Source: Gammaproteobacteria bacterium
GTDB taxonomy: Bacteria; Pseudomonadota; Gammaproteobacteria; SZUA-140
Direction of reading: 5' to 3'
Assembly (NCBI GenBank): GCA_026982145.1
Contig: JALSHQ010000195.1
Location: 1-19,653, forward strand
Length of the DNA: 19,653 bases
Within the stretch, counting starts at the first letter, position 1, and each line of letters starts with the position of its first letter. Positions 1 through 6,997 of this stretch are shown one piece after another. The notes under the pieces were generated by a model. That model was not told the origin of the DNA and did not search any database. It saw only the letters and a list, made by a program, of their open reading frames with translations. The translations under genes and the position numbers were made by a program.

Positions 1-131
1 TGTGATCTAAAATGTTCAGCTTCAAGGCGCGAATCGCACGTAATAGCGGGCTATTGCGAAGATTTGCAACGTAGAAGATGGATATTTTAGGCGCAAGACA
101 CGAGTTCATGAATAAATCAGAGGTTCCTTAA
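1..131. other. Gene-free segment with palindromic, repeat-like sequence
   Basis: No convincing gene lies in the first 300 bases. Positions 42-55 form a near-perfect palindrome (aatagc, two-base spacer, gctatt). It is flanked by tcgca at 34-38 and tgcga at 55-59, so a larger imperfect hairpin is possible. A motif resembling aggcgc..a...cacg occurs at about 25-40 and again at about 91-104. The segment ends in an 18-bp sequence that recurs exactly at 2482-2499. I infer that this is part of a dispersed intergenic repeat that may continue past the left edge; only the palindrome and the repeated end are seen directly. Confidence 0.35.
113..130 (+). repeat. 18-bp direct repeat, copy 1
   Basis: The sequence taaatcagaggttcctta is identical to positions 2482-2499, in the same orientation and 2369 bases apart. 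The bases on either side of the two copies are unrelated. An exact 18-mer shared by chance within 20 kb is unlikely. This copy is intergenic, downstream of dksA; the other copy lies over two stop codons. Confidence 0.85.
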
Positions 132-237
132 GTCCAGTGCAGTCAGTTTTTCCACAGCAGGATGCCACTACGCATAACAAGGTAGTCGAAAATAGTGGGC
201 GGGTAAAGGGTCGCGCGAGGCAATGAGGTGGGGCGAA

Positions 238-262
238 CGAGATGGCAGATATTGCCATCTCG
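238..262 (-). terminator. Perfect hairpin downstream of dksA, possible terminator
   Basis: The arms cgagatggca (238-247) and tgccatctcg (253-262) are perfectly complementary over 10 bp with a 5-base loop. The hairpin begins 38 bases after the dksA stop codon, where a transcript end is expected. There is no T-run after it on either strand, so it is not a classical intrinsic terminator. It may instead stabilise the 3' end of the dksA mRNA. The hairpin is certain; the terminator role is inferred. Confidence 0.4.
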
Positions 263-300
263 CTGTTACAAAAGGCGGGAAGCGTCGCGAAGCCGGGCGC

Positions 301-1050
301 TTAGCCCCGAATCTGTTTTTCGCGGATCTCATCCAGTGTTTTGCAATCGATGCAGAGGCTTGCGGTGGGTCTTGCTTCAAGGCGGCGGATGCCGATCTCG
401 ATGCCGCAGATGTTGCAATAACCGTAGTCCTCGCTTTCAAGGTGACCGATGGACTCATCAATCTTTTTAATCAGCTTGCGTTCTCGGTCCCGCGCGCGTA
501 GTTCCAGCGCAAATTCGGACTCTTGACTGGCGCGGTCATTAGGGTCTGGGAAGTTAGCCGCTTCATCCTGCATATGGTGCACAGTACGGTCAACCTCTTC
601 CATCAGTTCGGTTTTCCACGCTTCAAGAATTCTAACGAAATGAGCCCTCTGAGCCTCATTCATATATTCTTCACCTTTTTTCTCAATATAAGGGGGAAAC
701 CCTCCTTGAGTCGTGGTGGGTGCCGTTATCGCTACTCTTTTCGCGGGCGCTGCTTTTTTCTCTGCTTTAGCTGTTGTCACTGTTCTCTGTTTCTTCATTA
801 CTGGAGCGGGTGTTTTTACTGTAGTCGCCTTTTTCTTAACAGCCGTTTTTTTAGGGGCTACTTTTTTAGTGGCCGCCTTTTTAGTGACTGATTTTTTTGC
901 AACTGCCTTTTTAATCGATTTCTTTTTCGCAACCGCCTTTTTAGTGGCAGGAGGTGATTTCTTGAGTGCTTTCTTTTTGACAGCCGCTTTCTTAACAGTT
1001 GACTTTTTTACTGCTTTTTTTGTCGCCGCCTTCTTTTTAGCTGCCGCCAT
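301..1050 (-). CDS. dksA: RNA polymerase-binding transcription factor DksA with long Lys/Ala-rich N-terminal tail
   Basis: DksA binds in the RNA polymerase secondary channel and, with ppGpp, resets rRNA and amino-acid promoters. Residues from about 118 to 249 match the whole E. coli DksA core. They include the coiled-coil tip FPDPNDRAS with the two key Asp (D169, D172) and Ala174, the RDRERKLIKKI helix, and a zinc finger CX2CX17CX2C (C212, C215, C233, C236). The product has 249 residues against 151 in E. coli. The excess is residues 1 to about 117, built from short KKA/KKS/KKT units like the tail of histone H1 or of bacterial AlgP-type proteins; this probably binds nucleic acid or acidic partners (inference). 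The ATG at 1050 has a GGGAG ten bases upstream, so the tail belongs to the main start. An internal ATG at residue 130 also exists. The tail codons contain several A6-A7 runs. Confidence 0.95.
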   Translation of the reverse strand: MAAAKKKAATKKAVKKSTVKKAAVKKKALKKSPPATKKAVAKKKSIKKAVAKKSVTKKAATKKVAPKKTAVKKKATTVKTPAPVMKKQRTVTTAKAEKKAAPAKRVAITAPTTTQGGFPPYIEKKGEEYMNEAQRAHFVRILEAWKTELMEEVDRTVHHMQDEAANFPDPNDRASQESEFALELRARDRERKLIKKIDESIGHLESEDYGYCNICGIEIGIRRLEARPTASLCIDCKTLDEIREKQIRG

Positions 1051-1091
1051 TGCGTGATATCTCCCACATGCGCTTGCGAAATAAACCCGGA

Positions 1092-1120
1092 TTTATACCA
1101 GAAAGCTTGAAGAGACTCAA
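1092..1120 (-). promoter_or_regulatory. Sigma-70 promoter of dksA (extended -10)
   Basis: On the minus strand TTGAGT (1120-1115) is followed by a 17-base spacer and TATAAA (1097-1092). A TG one base before the -10 hexamer gives an extended -10 element. Transcription would start near 1085, leaving a leader of about 35 bases that includes the GGGAG site. The bases just after the -10 are TCCGGG, a G+C-rich discriminator of the kind found at ppGpp/DksA-sensitive promoters, so autoregulation is plausible but inferred. Confidence 0.6.
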
Positions 1121-1171
1121 TGCTTTAGATTGCATAAGATAGCGCAGCAGTCATATGTGGTGCCCATGTTT

Positions 1172-1201
1172 TTGACTTATTTGAAATGAAAGGTTTTAAA
1201 T
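1172..1201 (+). promoter_or_regulatory. Candidate sigma-70 promoter of the aminotransferase gene
   Basis: TTGACT at 1172-1177 is a five-of-six match to the -35 consensus. An AT-rich stretch follows, and TTAAAT at 1196-1201 (18-base spacer) is the best, though weak, -10. It sits about 115 bases upstream of the aminotransferase ATG in the divergent intergenic region shared with dksA. Confidence 0.35.
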
Positions 1202-1315
1202 ATATGAATAAAGCAGGGTCAGCTGAGCTGTAATCTGCTTATTTTGGGTGCTATTTAAGCGTGGCTTTATCGTCGGGATATTGGTTTATCTGTTTGATAA
1301 TAAAAGGGTGTTTTT

Positions 1316-2500
1316 ATGGCTGGAGATATTGCCAAGCGGATGTCAGGGATCGGCGCTTTTTATGTGATGGCGCTGTTGCAGCGAGCCAGAGAGCTAGAAC
1401 GGCAAGGGAAATCTATTATCCATATGGAAGTGGGCGAACCCGATTTTTCAACACCGGCGCCCATCACGCAGGGGGGCATCGCGGCATTAGAGGCGGGCAA
1501 AACACATTACACCCCGGCTGTAGGGCTGCCTGAGCTACGTGAACGGATAGCAAGGTTTTACCGTGACCGACTGGGGGTTGAAGTTGCTCCGGAGCGCATT
1601 ATCATCACCTCCGGGGGGTCAGGCGCACTGCAGTTGGCGCTGGGTGTGACCATCAATGCGGGGGATGGGGTGATGATGGCTGACCCCGGCTACCCCTGTA
1701 ATCGCCATTTTGTGCGTATGTTTGATGGTGAGGCGCAGTGCCTGCCGGTCGGTGCTGATAGCGCATACCAGCTCAATGCGAGCGCTGTTCGTGCGCAGTG
1801 GTTGCCCAACACAAAAGCGGTGATGTTGGCCTCCCCTTCCAATCCTACCGGCACGCTCATTGAGCGTGACGAAATTAGCGCAATCAACGACTTTGTGCAG
1901 CAACAAAATGGTTGCCTGATGATCGACGAAATCTACGCCATGTTGAGTTATGAGCAGCCCGCTTACTCACTGCTGAGTGATGCGCCGGATGCCTTTATCA
2001 TCAATAGTTTTTCAAAATATTTTGGCATGACGGGCTGGCGGCTGGGCTGGCTGATTGCGCCGGAAAAGTATCTCGATGCAATTGATCGCCTTGCGCAAAA
2101 CATTTTTCTTGCCGCGCCCACAATGGCGCAGCACGCGGCACTCGCCGCATTTGAACCGGCATCAATGGCAATCGTTGAGGCGAGACGTGAAGCGTTTCGG
2201 GAACGGCGAGATTACCTGCTGCCTGCATTGCAACAGCTCGGCTTTGAGATCGCCACTAAACCGCAAGGTGCCTTCTATCTTTATGCTGATTGCAGTCGCT
2301 TCACTCATGATAGCCACGCCTTTGTGCTCGATATTTTAGAGAAAGTAGGCGTTGCGATAACACCGGGGTGTGACTTTGGTGACCACCGCGCGAACCACCA
2401 TGTGCGTTTTGCTTATACTACTTCGATTGAAAATCTGCGTGAGGGGGTGGAGAGGCTAACGGATTACCTAGCCCGGCCTTGTAAATCAGAGGTTCCTTAG
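1316..2500 (+). CDS. PLP-dependent class I/II aminotransferase
   Basis: This is a fold-type I aminotransferase of the aspartate/aromatic aminotransferase superfamily, expected to act in the cytoplasm on amino and 2-oxo acids. Landmarks in order are the N-terminal substrate loop VGEPDFSTP (about 39-47), the PLP-phosphate region SGGSGA (99-104), SPSNPTG with Asn176, the cofactor-contacting Asp204 in MIDEIY with Tyr207, the Schiff-base Lys234 in NSFSKYFGMTGWRLGW, and a C-terminal Arg in HVRFAY that would bind the substrate carboxylate. At 394 residues it has the normal family length. The ATG at 1316 follows an aaaaggg ribosome site by about eight bases. The true substrate cannot be told from the sequence. 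Its last codons and stop lie in the 18-bp repeat and overlap the end of the convergent hydrogenase protease gene by 15 bases. It shows no functional link to the hydrogenase operon. Confidence 0.93.
   Translation: MAGDIAKRMSGIGAFYVMALLQRARELERQGKSIIHMEVGEPDFSTPAPITQGGIAALEAGKTHYTPAVGLPELRERIARFYRDRLGVEVAPERIIITSGGSGALQLALGVTINAGDGVMMADPGYPCNRHFVRMFDGEAQCLPVGADSAYQLNASAVRAQWLPNTKAVMLASPSNPTGTLIERDEISAINDFVQQQNGCLMIDEIYAMLSYEQPAYSLLSDAPDAFIINSFSKYFGMTGWRLGWLIAPEKYLDAIDRLAQNIFLAAPTMAQHAALAAFEPASMAIVEARREAFRERRDYLLPALQQLGFEIATKPQGAFYLYADCSRFTHDSHAFVLDILEKVGVAITPGCDFGDHRANHHVRFAYTTSIENLREGVERLTDYLARPCKSEVP
2482..2499 (+). repeat. 18-bp direct repeat, copy 2, over the ends of two convergent genes
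   Basis: This is identical to 113-130. On the plus strand it encodes the last residues (KSEVP) and the first two bases of the TAG stop of the aminotransferase. On the minus strand it contains the TGA stop of the hydrogenase protease and its final Leu-Arg-Asn-Leu codons. The repeat therefore supplies stop codons in both directions. Confidence 0.85.
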
Positions 2501-2941
2501 AGACTTTTTAATATGACTGGCAACAGCCGTTGCTTGATGGGTGGTGGCCGCAGAGATCGCTGTGCCCACTTCACACGATGCTATCTCCACCCCATAAAAC
2601 TCAATCTCAGCCGGTAGCTCGACCAGTGTCGCGGCAAGTGTGACCCCTTCTCGCAGGCCAATGCCGTGGCTGGAGTGCGATGTGGGCAGCGTTTCCAGTG
2701 CAGAGGGTGTTAATGTCAGGTGGTGTAGCGTACCAGCTGCGGCGCCACTCTTCACCGCATCAATAAAAATCAACTGCTCAGTCGGTTGGTACTGGTGTAT
2801 CCAGTCAATCCCGCTGTGGTCACAACAGATCGCTTTAACCGTTTGCTGCCCCGCCAGTGTTTGCTGTAACTGTTCAATGACCAGCCAGCCAAAACGGTCA
2901 TCCCCAAAGGGTGAGCCGAAACCGACGATCAAGGTGCTCAT
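2486..2941 (-). CDS. [NiFe] hydrogenase maturation endopeptidase (HyaD/HybD/HycI family)
   Basis: This enzyme removes the C-terminal peptide of the hydrogenase large subunit once nickel is in place, locking the metal site. The family fold is recognisable from GFGSPFGDDRFGW at the N-terminus (Asp14/Asp15 in the place of Glu16 of E. coli HybD), LIFIDAV with Asp61, and SSHGIGL with His92. These are the three nickel-sensing positions (E16/D62/H93 in HybD). The length of 151 residues is typical. The ATG at 2941 is chosen because it overlaps the hydA stop as TGATG, which is the coupling used elsewhere in this operon; a TTG one codon upstream is also possible. It is the last gene of the cluster. Its stop codon lies in the 18-bp repeat and overlaps the convergent aminotransferase gene by 15 bases. 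Confidence 0.93.
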   Translation of the reverse strand: MSTLIVGFGSPFGDDRFGWLVIEQLQQTLAGQQTVKAICCDHSGIDWIHQYQPTEQLIFIDAVKSGAAAGTLHHLTLTPSALETLPTSHSSHGIGLREGVTLAATLVELPAEIEFYGVEIASCEVGTAISAATTHQATAVASHIKKSLRNL

Positions 2942-4242
2942 CAACGGCGTGACACCCTCAAGTCAAGAAAGTGGGTGGCGCAGGAGATGCAAGGGTCATA
3001 ATTACGGATCACCTGTTCTGCATGTTGGCGCAGTGTGGCTTCATCATTATCTAACCCCAGTGCTTCCAGCGATAGTCGCAGGTCGGCCTCAATACGTGCC
3101 TGATTCTGACTGGTGGGGGGTACTAGTCGTGCCGCGGTGATGATGCCGCTATCATCGATCTCGTAACGGTGCCACAACAGACCGCGCGGGGCTTCAGTGC
3201 AGCCATAGGCAGTGCCTGCGATGGGTGTCACTTCGACGGCAGGTGAAGCGGGGCGCCGGTAATCCTCCAGCAGTCGTACCGCCTCAAGCAGGCCGTAATA
3301 GACCTCGGCAGCGCGTGCGACGATGTTGTGATAAGGGTTGGAGCTGGGGAAGGCGATATCGATATTGCCGAGCGTCTCTTTCACTTCATCGTGGAGTAAA
3401 TTGTAGTTAAGGTTAAGCCGCGCCAGTGGTCCTGCGAGGTAAGGCTCGCCATCAAGGTGGCAGTGCAGCGCGGTGGAGTGGGGCACCTGTGACTCTTTAA
3501 AGTGCGCCTCAAACTCATTGATTGCGATTTTGTGGCCAGCACTGGAGCGGATGGCAGTACCGCGCATGTTGATTGGGTATTCAAACGGATGTTGCAGGCT
3601 GACAGAAACAAAATCCTGCGAGCGCTCGGGGAAGTCAAATGTGGTGACCCACTCAAGCAGTGCCTTTGCATCGGGCAGTGCCGCGCGCAGTTTGTGGAGC
3701 AGTACCGCAACGGTTTCGGCTTCCGGCGCTTTATGAAAGCCACCAATTTTCACCCCGATGGGGTTGACCGAACGCGCCCCAAAGAGTTTGATAATCTCAT
3801 TGCCGAGCCCTTGCAGTTGCAGCCCACGGCGCACTTCATCCGGAAACTGTTTCGCCATTGCCGGGGCGCTTTCAAAACCGAAGAAATCGGGCGCGGCCAG
3901 CAGGTGAATATGCAGCGCATGACTCTCAATCCATTCGCCACAGTAATAGACGCGTCGCATCATATCAATCCAGGGTGTGATCTGAGTATTGAACAGTGCC
4001 TCAAAGGCGTAGACGGCGCTCATCTGATAGGCGACCGGGCAGATACCGCAGATGCGGGTGACGATGTCGGGGACTTCGTTGTAGTGACGCCCCTCAAGGA
4101 ACTTTTCAAAGAGTCTTGGTGGTTCAAAGATGCGCAGCTTGAGCTGTGTGATGCGGCCGTTTTCAATGCGGATATCGAGCGCCCCTTCACCTTCGACACG
4201 TGCCAGCACCGGCACATTGATGTTGATGGTTTTCTCACTCAT
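2941..4242 (-). CDS. hydA: NAD(P)-linked [NiFe] hydrogenase large (alpha) subunit, group 3b type
   Basis: This is the catalytic subunit carrying the NiFe(CN)2CO centre for reversible H2 oxidation in the cytoplasm. It shows RVEGEG (residues 15-20), the proximal ligand motif RICGIC (C65, C68) and the distal motif DPCISCATH (C418, C421, H424). The motif spellings and the accompanying subunits fit the sulfhydrogenase/group 3b branch rather than membrane uptake enzymes. From the ATG at 4242 it has 433 residues. The open frame extends upstream to 4326, but that extension does not resemble the family, and the chosen start overlaps the hydD stop by 8 bases. After His424 only nine residues remain (FLDLRVSRR), a short peptide for the protease encoded just downstream. 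There is no twin-arginine signal on its partner, which agrees with a soluble enzyme. Confidence 0.95.
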   Translation of the reverse strand: MSEKTININVPVLARVEGEGALDIRIENGRITQLKLRIFEPPRLFEKFLEGRHYNEVPDIVTRICGICPVAYQMSAVYAFEALFNTQITPWIDMMRRVYYCGEWIESHALHIHLLAAPDFFGFESAPAMAKQFPDEVRRGLQLQGLGNEIIKLFGARSVNPIGVKIGGFHKAPEAETVAVLLHKLRAALPDAKALLEWVTTFDFPERSQDFVSVSLQHPFEYPINMRGTAIRSSAGHKIAINEFEAHFKESQVPHSTALHCHLDGEPYLAGPLARLNLNYNLLHDEVKETLGNIDIAFPSSNPYHNIVARAAEVYYGLLEAVRLLEDYRRPASPAVEVTPIAGTAYGCTEAPRGLLWHRYEIDDSGIITAARLVPPTSQNQARIEADLRLSLEALGLDNDEATLRQHAEQVIRNYDPCISCATHFLDLRVSRR

Positions 4243-5029
4243 CACGCCGCTCGCTATATTTTTGACCGATGGTCTGGAACACCGGTGCATTGTTATTGAT
4301 GAAGAGGAAGTTGCGTGAAATCTCACTGGCGCTCATCCCCAGCCCTTCAAAACGGCTCGCCAGTGCATTGGGGTTAGGGTTTTCTGCGGGGCCATAACAG
4401 GCGTAGCAGCCACGCCCAAACTGCGGGCAGAGCGCCCCACAACCCGTGTTGGTGACTGGCCCCATGCAGGGTTCACCGCGGCTCACCATCACGCAGACCG
4501 CCTGACTGCGCTTGCACGCCATGCAGACCTTATCGTGTTCAATCTTAGGCAGTACGCCAAACAGCAGTGCGCGCACCGTGGCGGTGATCTGGTGGCTGCT
4601 CACCGGGCAGCCCCACAGCTCAAGGTCGATGCGCACATGGTCAGAAAGTGGCGTTGAAGTGGTCAGGCTTTCGATATGTTGTGGCGAGGCGTAGATCGCA
4701 TCGATCCATGCCTGGCCATCACTCATATTGCGTAGCGCCTGAATGCCGCCACTGGTTGCACAGGCACCCATCGCAATTAAATAGTGGCTCTGCTCACGAA
4801 TCTTTTTGACCTGTGCCATTTCGCGCGGGGTGGAGATGCTCCCTTCGATAAAGGCGATATCAACGGTGGCGTGCTCATCTAAAATACCGGCCTCGGCAAA
4901 CTGTTTGATCTCGACCAGTTCTGTGAGCGTGAGCAGCGCCTCGCCCAGATTTAAAATGGCGAGCTGACAGCCGTCACACGAGGTGAACTTGTGAACGGCC
5001 ACGGTGGGTCTGTTGTGGTTGATCTTCAT
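4235..5029 (-). CDS. hydD: NAD(P)-linked [NiFe] hydrogenase small (delta) subunit
   Basis: This subunit carries the iron-sulfur relay between the NiFe site and the diaphorase half. The N-terminal TSCDGCQ (C18, C21) with MGACATSGG and ELWGCPVS bind the proximal [4Fe-4S] cluster. The C-terminal third has a dense cysteine field beginning CMACKRSQAVC and continuing through GEPCMGP, TGCGALCP and GCYACYGP, enough for two further clusters. There is no twin-arginine signal peptide, so the enzyme is cytoplasmic. The start is the ATG at 5029 (264 residues), overlapping the hydG stop as TGATG and preceded by AAGGGG; a TTG one codon upstream is an alternative. Its end overlaps hydA by 8 bases. Confidence 0.95.
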   Translation of the reverse strand: MKINHNRPTVAVHKFTSCDGCQLAILNLGEALLTLTELVEIKQFAEAGILDEHATVDIAFIEGSISTPREMAQVKKIREQSHYLIAMGACATSGGIQALRNMSDGQAWIDAIYASPQHIESLTTSTPLSDHVRIDLELWGCPVSSHQITATVRALLFGVLPKIEHDKVCMACKRSQAVCVMVSRGEPCMGPVTNTGCGALCPQFGRGCYACYGPAENPNPNALASRFEGLGMSASEISRNFLFINNNAPVFQTIGQKYSERRDE

Positions 5030-5862
5030 CAAAACCCCTTGCGCCCAAAGAGCGGTTTGATCTGGTCAAAAGAGAAGACCGGGCCGTCGCGGCAGACGAA
5101 GTCAGCACCATACTGGCAGTGGCCACACTGGCTGAGCGCGCACTGCATGTTGCGTTCCATGCTGAGGTAGATCGAGCGCTCTTTGATGTCGCGTAACAGC
5201 AACTCATGCACGCAGGCTTGCATCATCCCCTCCGGGCCACACATCATCACGATGGTGTTGTCACTCAGTTGCATCTGGTCAAACAGTTCAACCACTCGTC
5301 CAACGTGCCATGGCCATGTTGGGTCGCCCTTGTCGGCGGCGAGAAATACTTCAGTGTTGGGGGTTTTAATCCACTGCTCAAAGCGGTCGCGCCAGATCAG
5401 ATCTTTGGGCAGCTTCACCCCTTGCAGGATTGTCAGTTTGCCAAATTGTTCGCGTCGTTGGTTGATGTAGTTGATCACTGAGACGACGGGTGCGCAGCCA
5501 AGCCCGCCAGTGATCACCAGTACATCGCGCCCTTCGGCTTCAACCATCGGCCAGCCACGCCCATAAGGGCCGCGCAGACCGATGATGTCATTGGCTTTGA
5601 GTTGGCTGATGCCGTGGGTCACACGGCCGACGGTGCGGATGGCATGGTCTAACAGGCGCGGTGATTTAGGGTCGGAGACGATTGAGATCGCCACTTCGCC
5701 GACGCCATAAAGATAGACCATGTTGAACTGCCCCGGTGCGAAGTGGTAACTGTTGCGCAGCTCAGGGTCGATAAATTCCAACCGCAGGGTGAAGACAGTG
5801 CTGCTCTCCTGAATGCGTTCTACAATGCGGGCGCGGTGCGGGCGGTGAGGGTTATGCATCAT
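5029..5862 (-). CDS. hydG: Hydrogenase gamma subunit, FAD/NAD(P)-binding oxidoreductase
   Basis: This is the diaphorase subunit that exchanges electrons between NAD(P)H and the Fe-S chain. It belongs to the ferredoxin-NADP reductase/PyrK-like superfamily. A flavin-binding barrel is followed by VAISIVSDP (about 57-65), the nucleotide-binding GGLGCAPV (119-126) and MCGPEGMM (207-214), then a C-terminal [2Fe-2S] loop with C241, C246, C249 and C257. I chose the ATG at 5862 (277 residues) because AGGGGTG lies eight bases upstream. The reading frame opens at a GTG at 5883 and a second ATG follows at 5859. It overlaps the end of hydB by 11 bases and the hydD start through TGATG. Confidence 0.93.
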   Translation of the reverse strand: MMHNPHRPHRARIVERIQESSTVFTLRLEFIDPELRNSYHFAPGQFNMVYLYGVGEVAISIVSDPKSPRLLDHAIRTVGRVTHGISQLKANDIIGLRGPYGRGWPMVEAEGRDVLVITGGLGCAPVVSVINYINQRREQFGKLTILQGVKLPKDLIWRDRFEQWIKTPNTEVFLAADKGDPTWPWHVGRVVELFDQMQLSDNTIVMMCGPEGMMQACVHELLLRDIKERSIYLSMERNMQCALSQCGHCQYGADFVCRDGPVFSFDQIKPLFGRKGF

Positions 5863-6979
5863 CTGCAACACCCCTGTTGTCACTTAAAATGGTGAGTTCT
5901 TCGATGATGTCGATCCCTGCAGGGCACCAGCTGATGCAGCGCCCGCAGCCGGTGCAACCGGAGCGCCCCTGCTGGTCGTGCCAGCTGGCGAACTTGTGGG
6001 TGAGCCACTGACGATAGCGCAGACGGGTGTCGTTGCGCAGTGTGATGCCGTGCATGTAACTGTGCCCCTGGGTGAAGCAGGAGTCCCATTCGCGCAGCTG
6101 TTCTGTGCTGTTGCCATCGAGTTGTGGTGCTGCTTGCTCGCTATAACAGAAGCAGCTGGGGCAGACGGCGGTGCAATTACCACACGAGAGGCAGCGGCTG
6201 GCGATGTCGTCCCACTGGGGGTGGTCGAGGGCATTGAATAGTGTCTCTCGCATGTTTTGTGACGGTACAGCGCGTTGCTGCTGTGTGGCATTGGCCTCAC
6301 GTTGCGCGGCTTCATCAAGTTGCGCCGGGTCTGCGCTGTTCAACGCAAGCGGTTTGATGAACTGCTTTCCCTGCAATGAGCCGCTGACAATAATGAAGCC
6401 GTGTTCAATTTCAGTCATCGCGATATCAAATCCATGCTCGCATTTAGGGCCATCGCCGCAGCTGACACAGAAGCAGGTATCGGCTGCGCGGGTGCAGTTG
6501 ATCGCAATGATAAAGAGGTGACGGCGACGCTCGGCATAAAAAGGGTCTGGGGTCTGTTCGATCGACAAAAAGTGTCGATCCTGAAGCGCCAGTGCAGCAA
6601 GATCGCAGGCGCGAGCACCGATGATGGCGACCTTTTCTGTGCTGTTTTCAGGGTTTTTAAAGTGGATGGCACCGGTGGCGTCACGTGTGGCACGCCACAA
6701 AATCTCGCGCGGTTTGAATAGCAGCGGTTTGATCCCTTGCGGCGTGGAGACCCAGTCGAACCAGCGTTGCGAGCCATTTTCTTTTAGGCGATAACTGCCG
6801 GGCGCGTGGTGATCTTCAACCCCTTGTGGCAGCTCCTCAACGGTGTTAAGTGGTGCGTAGACAATCGCACCGTCACACAGCTGTGGGCCGTATGTCTTGT
6901 GGCCAGCCTGGTGCAGACCATCGAGTAGCCGTTGCAGTTGGTCGCGGGGTAGAAACTGAGGTGATAAGGGCTGGGTCAT
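5852..6979 (-). CDS. hydB: Hydrogenase beta subunit, 4Fe-4S dicluster electron-transfer protein
   Basis: This electron-transfer subunit links the gamma subunit to the hydrogenase half and is related to the AsrA subunit of anaerobic sulfite reductase. Two ferredoxin-type motifs are clear: CLSCGNCTAVCP (C263, C266, C269, C273) and CTGCGRCISWCP (C342, C345, C348, C352). A third cysteine-rich stretch at about 162-180 (NCTRAADTCFCVSCGDGPKC) is typical of the HydB/AsrA family. The length is 375 residues. The ATG at 6979 has AGGGA about ten bases upstream and lies 18 bases after the hypE stop, the largest gap inside the operon, which may allow separate translation of the structural genes. In Pyrococcus the homologous complex reduces sulfur as well as protons; whether this one does is unknown. 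Confidence 0.94.
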   Translation of the reverse strand: MTQPLSPQFLPRDQLQRLLDGLHQAGHKTYGPQLCDGAIVYAPLNTVEELPQGVEDHHAPGSYRLKENGSQRWFDWVSTPQGIKPLLFKPREILWRATRDATGAIHFKNPENSTEKVAIIGARACDLAALALQDRHFLSIEQTPDPFYAERRRHLFIIAINCTRAADTCFCVSCGDGPKCEHGFDIAMTEIEHGFIIVSGSLQGKQFIKPLALNSADPAQLDEAAQREANATQQQRAVPSQNMRETLFNALDHPQWDDIASRCLSCGNCTAVCPSCFCYSEQAAPQLDGNSTEQLREWDSCFTQGHSYMHGITLRNDTRLRYRQWLTHKFASWHDQQGRSGCTGCGRCISWCPAGIDIIEELTILSDNRGVADDA

Positions 6980-6997
6980 GCTGGTTGATTCCCTGCT

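Noticed and set aside
301..1050. Programmed frameshifting at the A6-A7 runs of the dksA tail
   Set aside because: The runs follow from Lys-rich coding; there is no downstream stimulatory structure or alternative frame product to support it.
713..1057. Hydrophobic, Phe/Ala-rich open frame on the plus strand opposite the DksA tail
   Set aside because: It is the antisense reading of Lys/Ala repeats (AAA and GCN codons), not a membrane protein gene.
3502..4299. Long open frame of 265 codons on the plus strand opposite the hydrogenase large subunit
   Set aside because: It is antisense to a strongly conserved gene, has no family-like motifs and arises from GC codon bias on the opposite strand.
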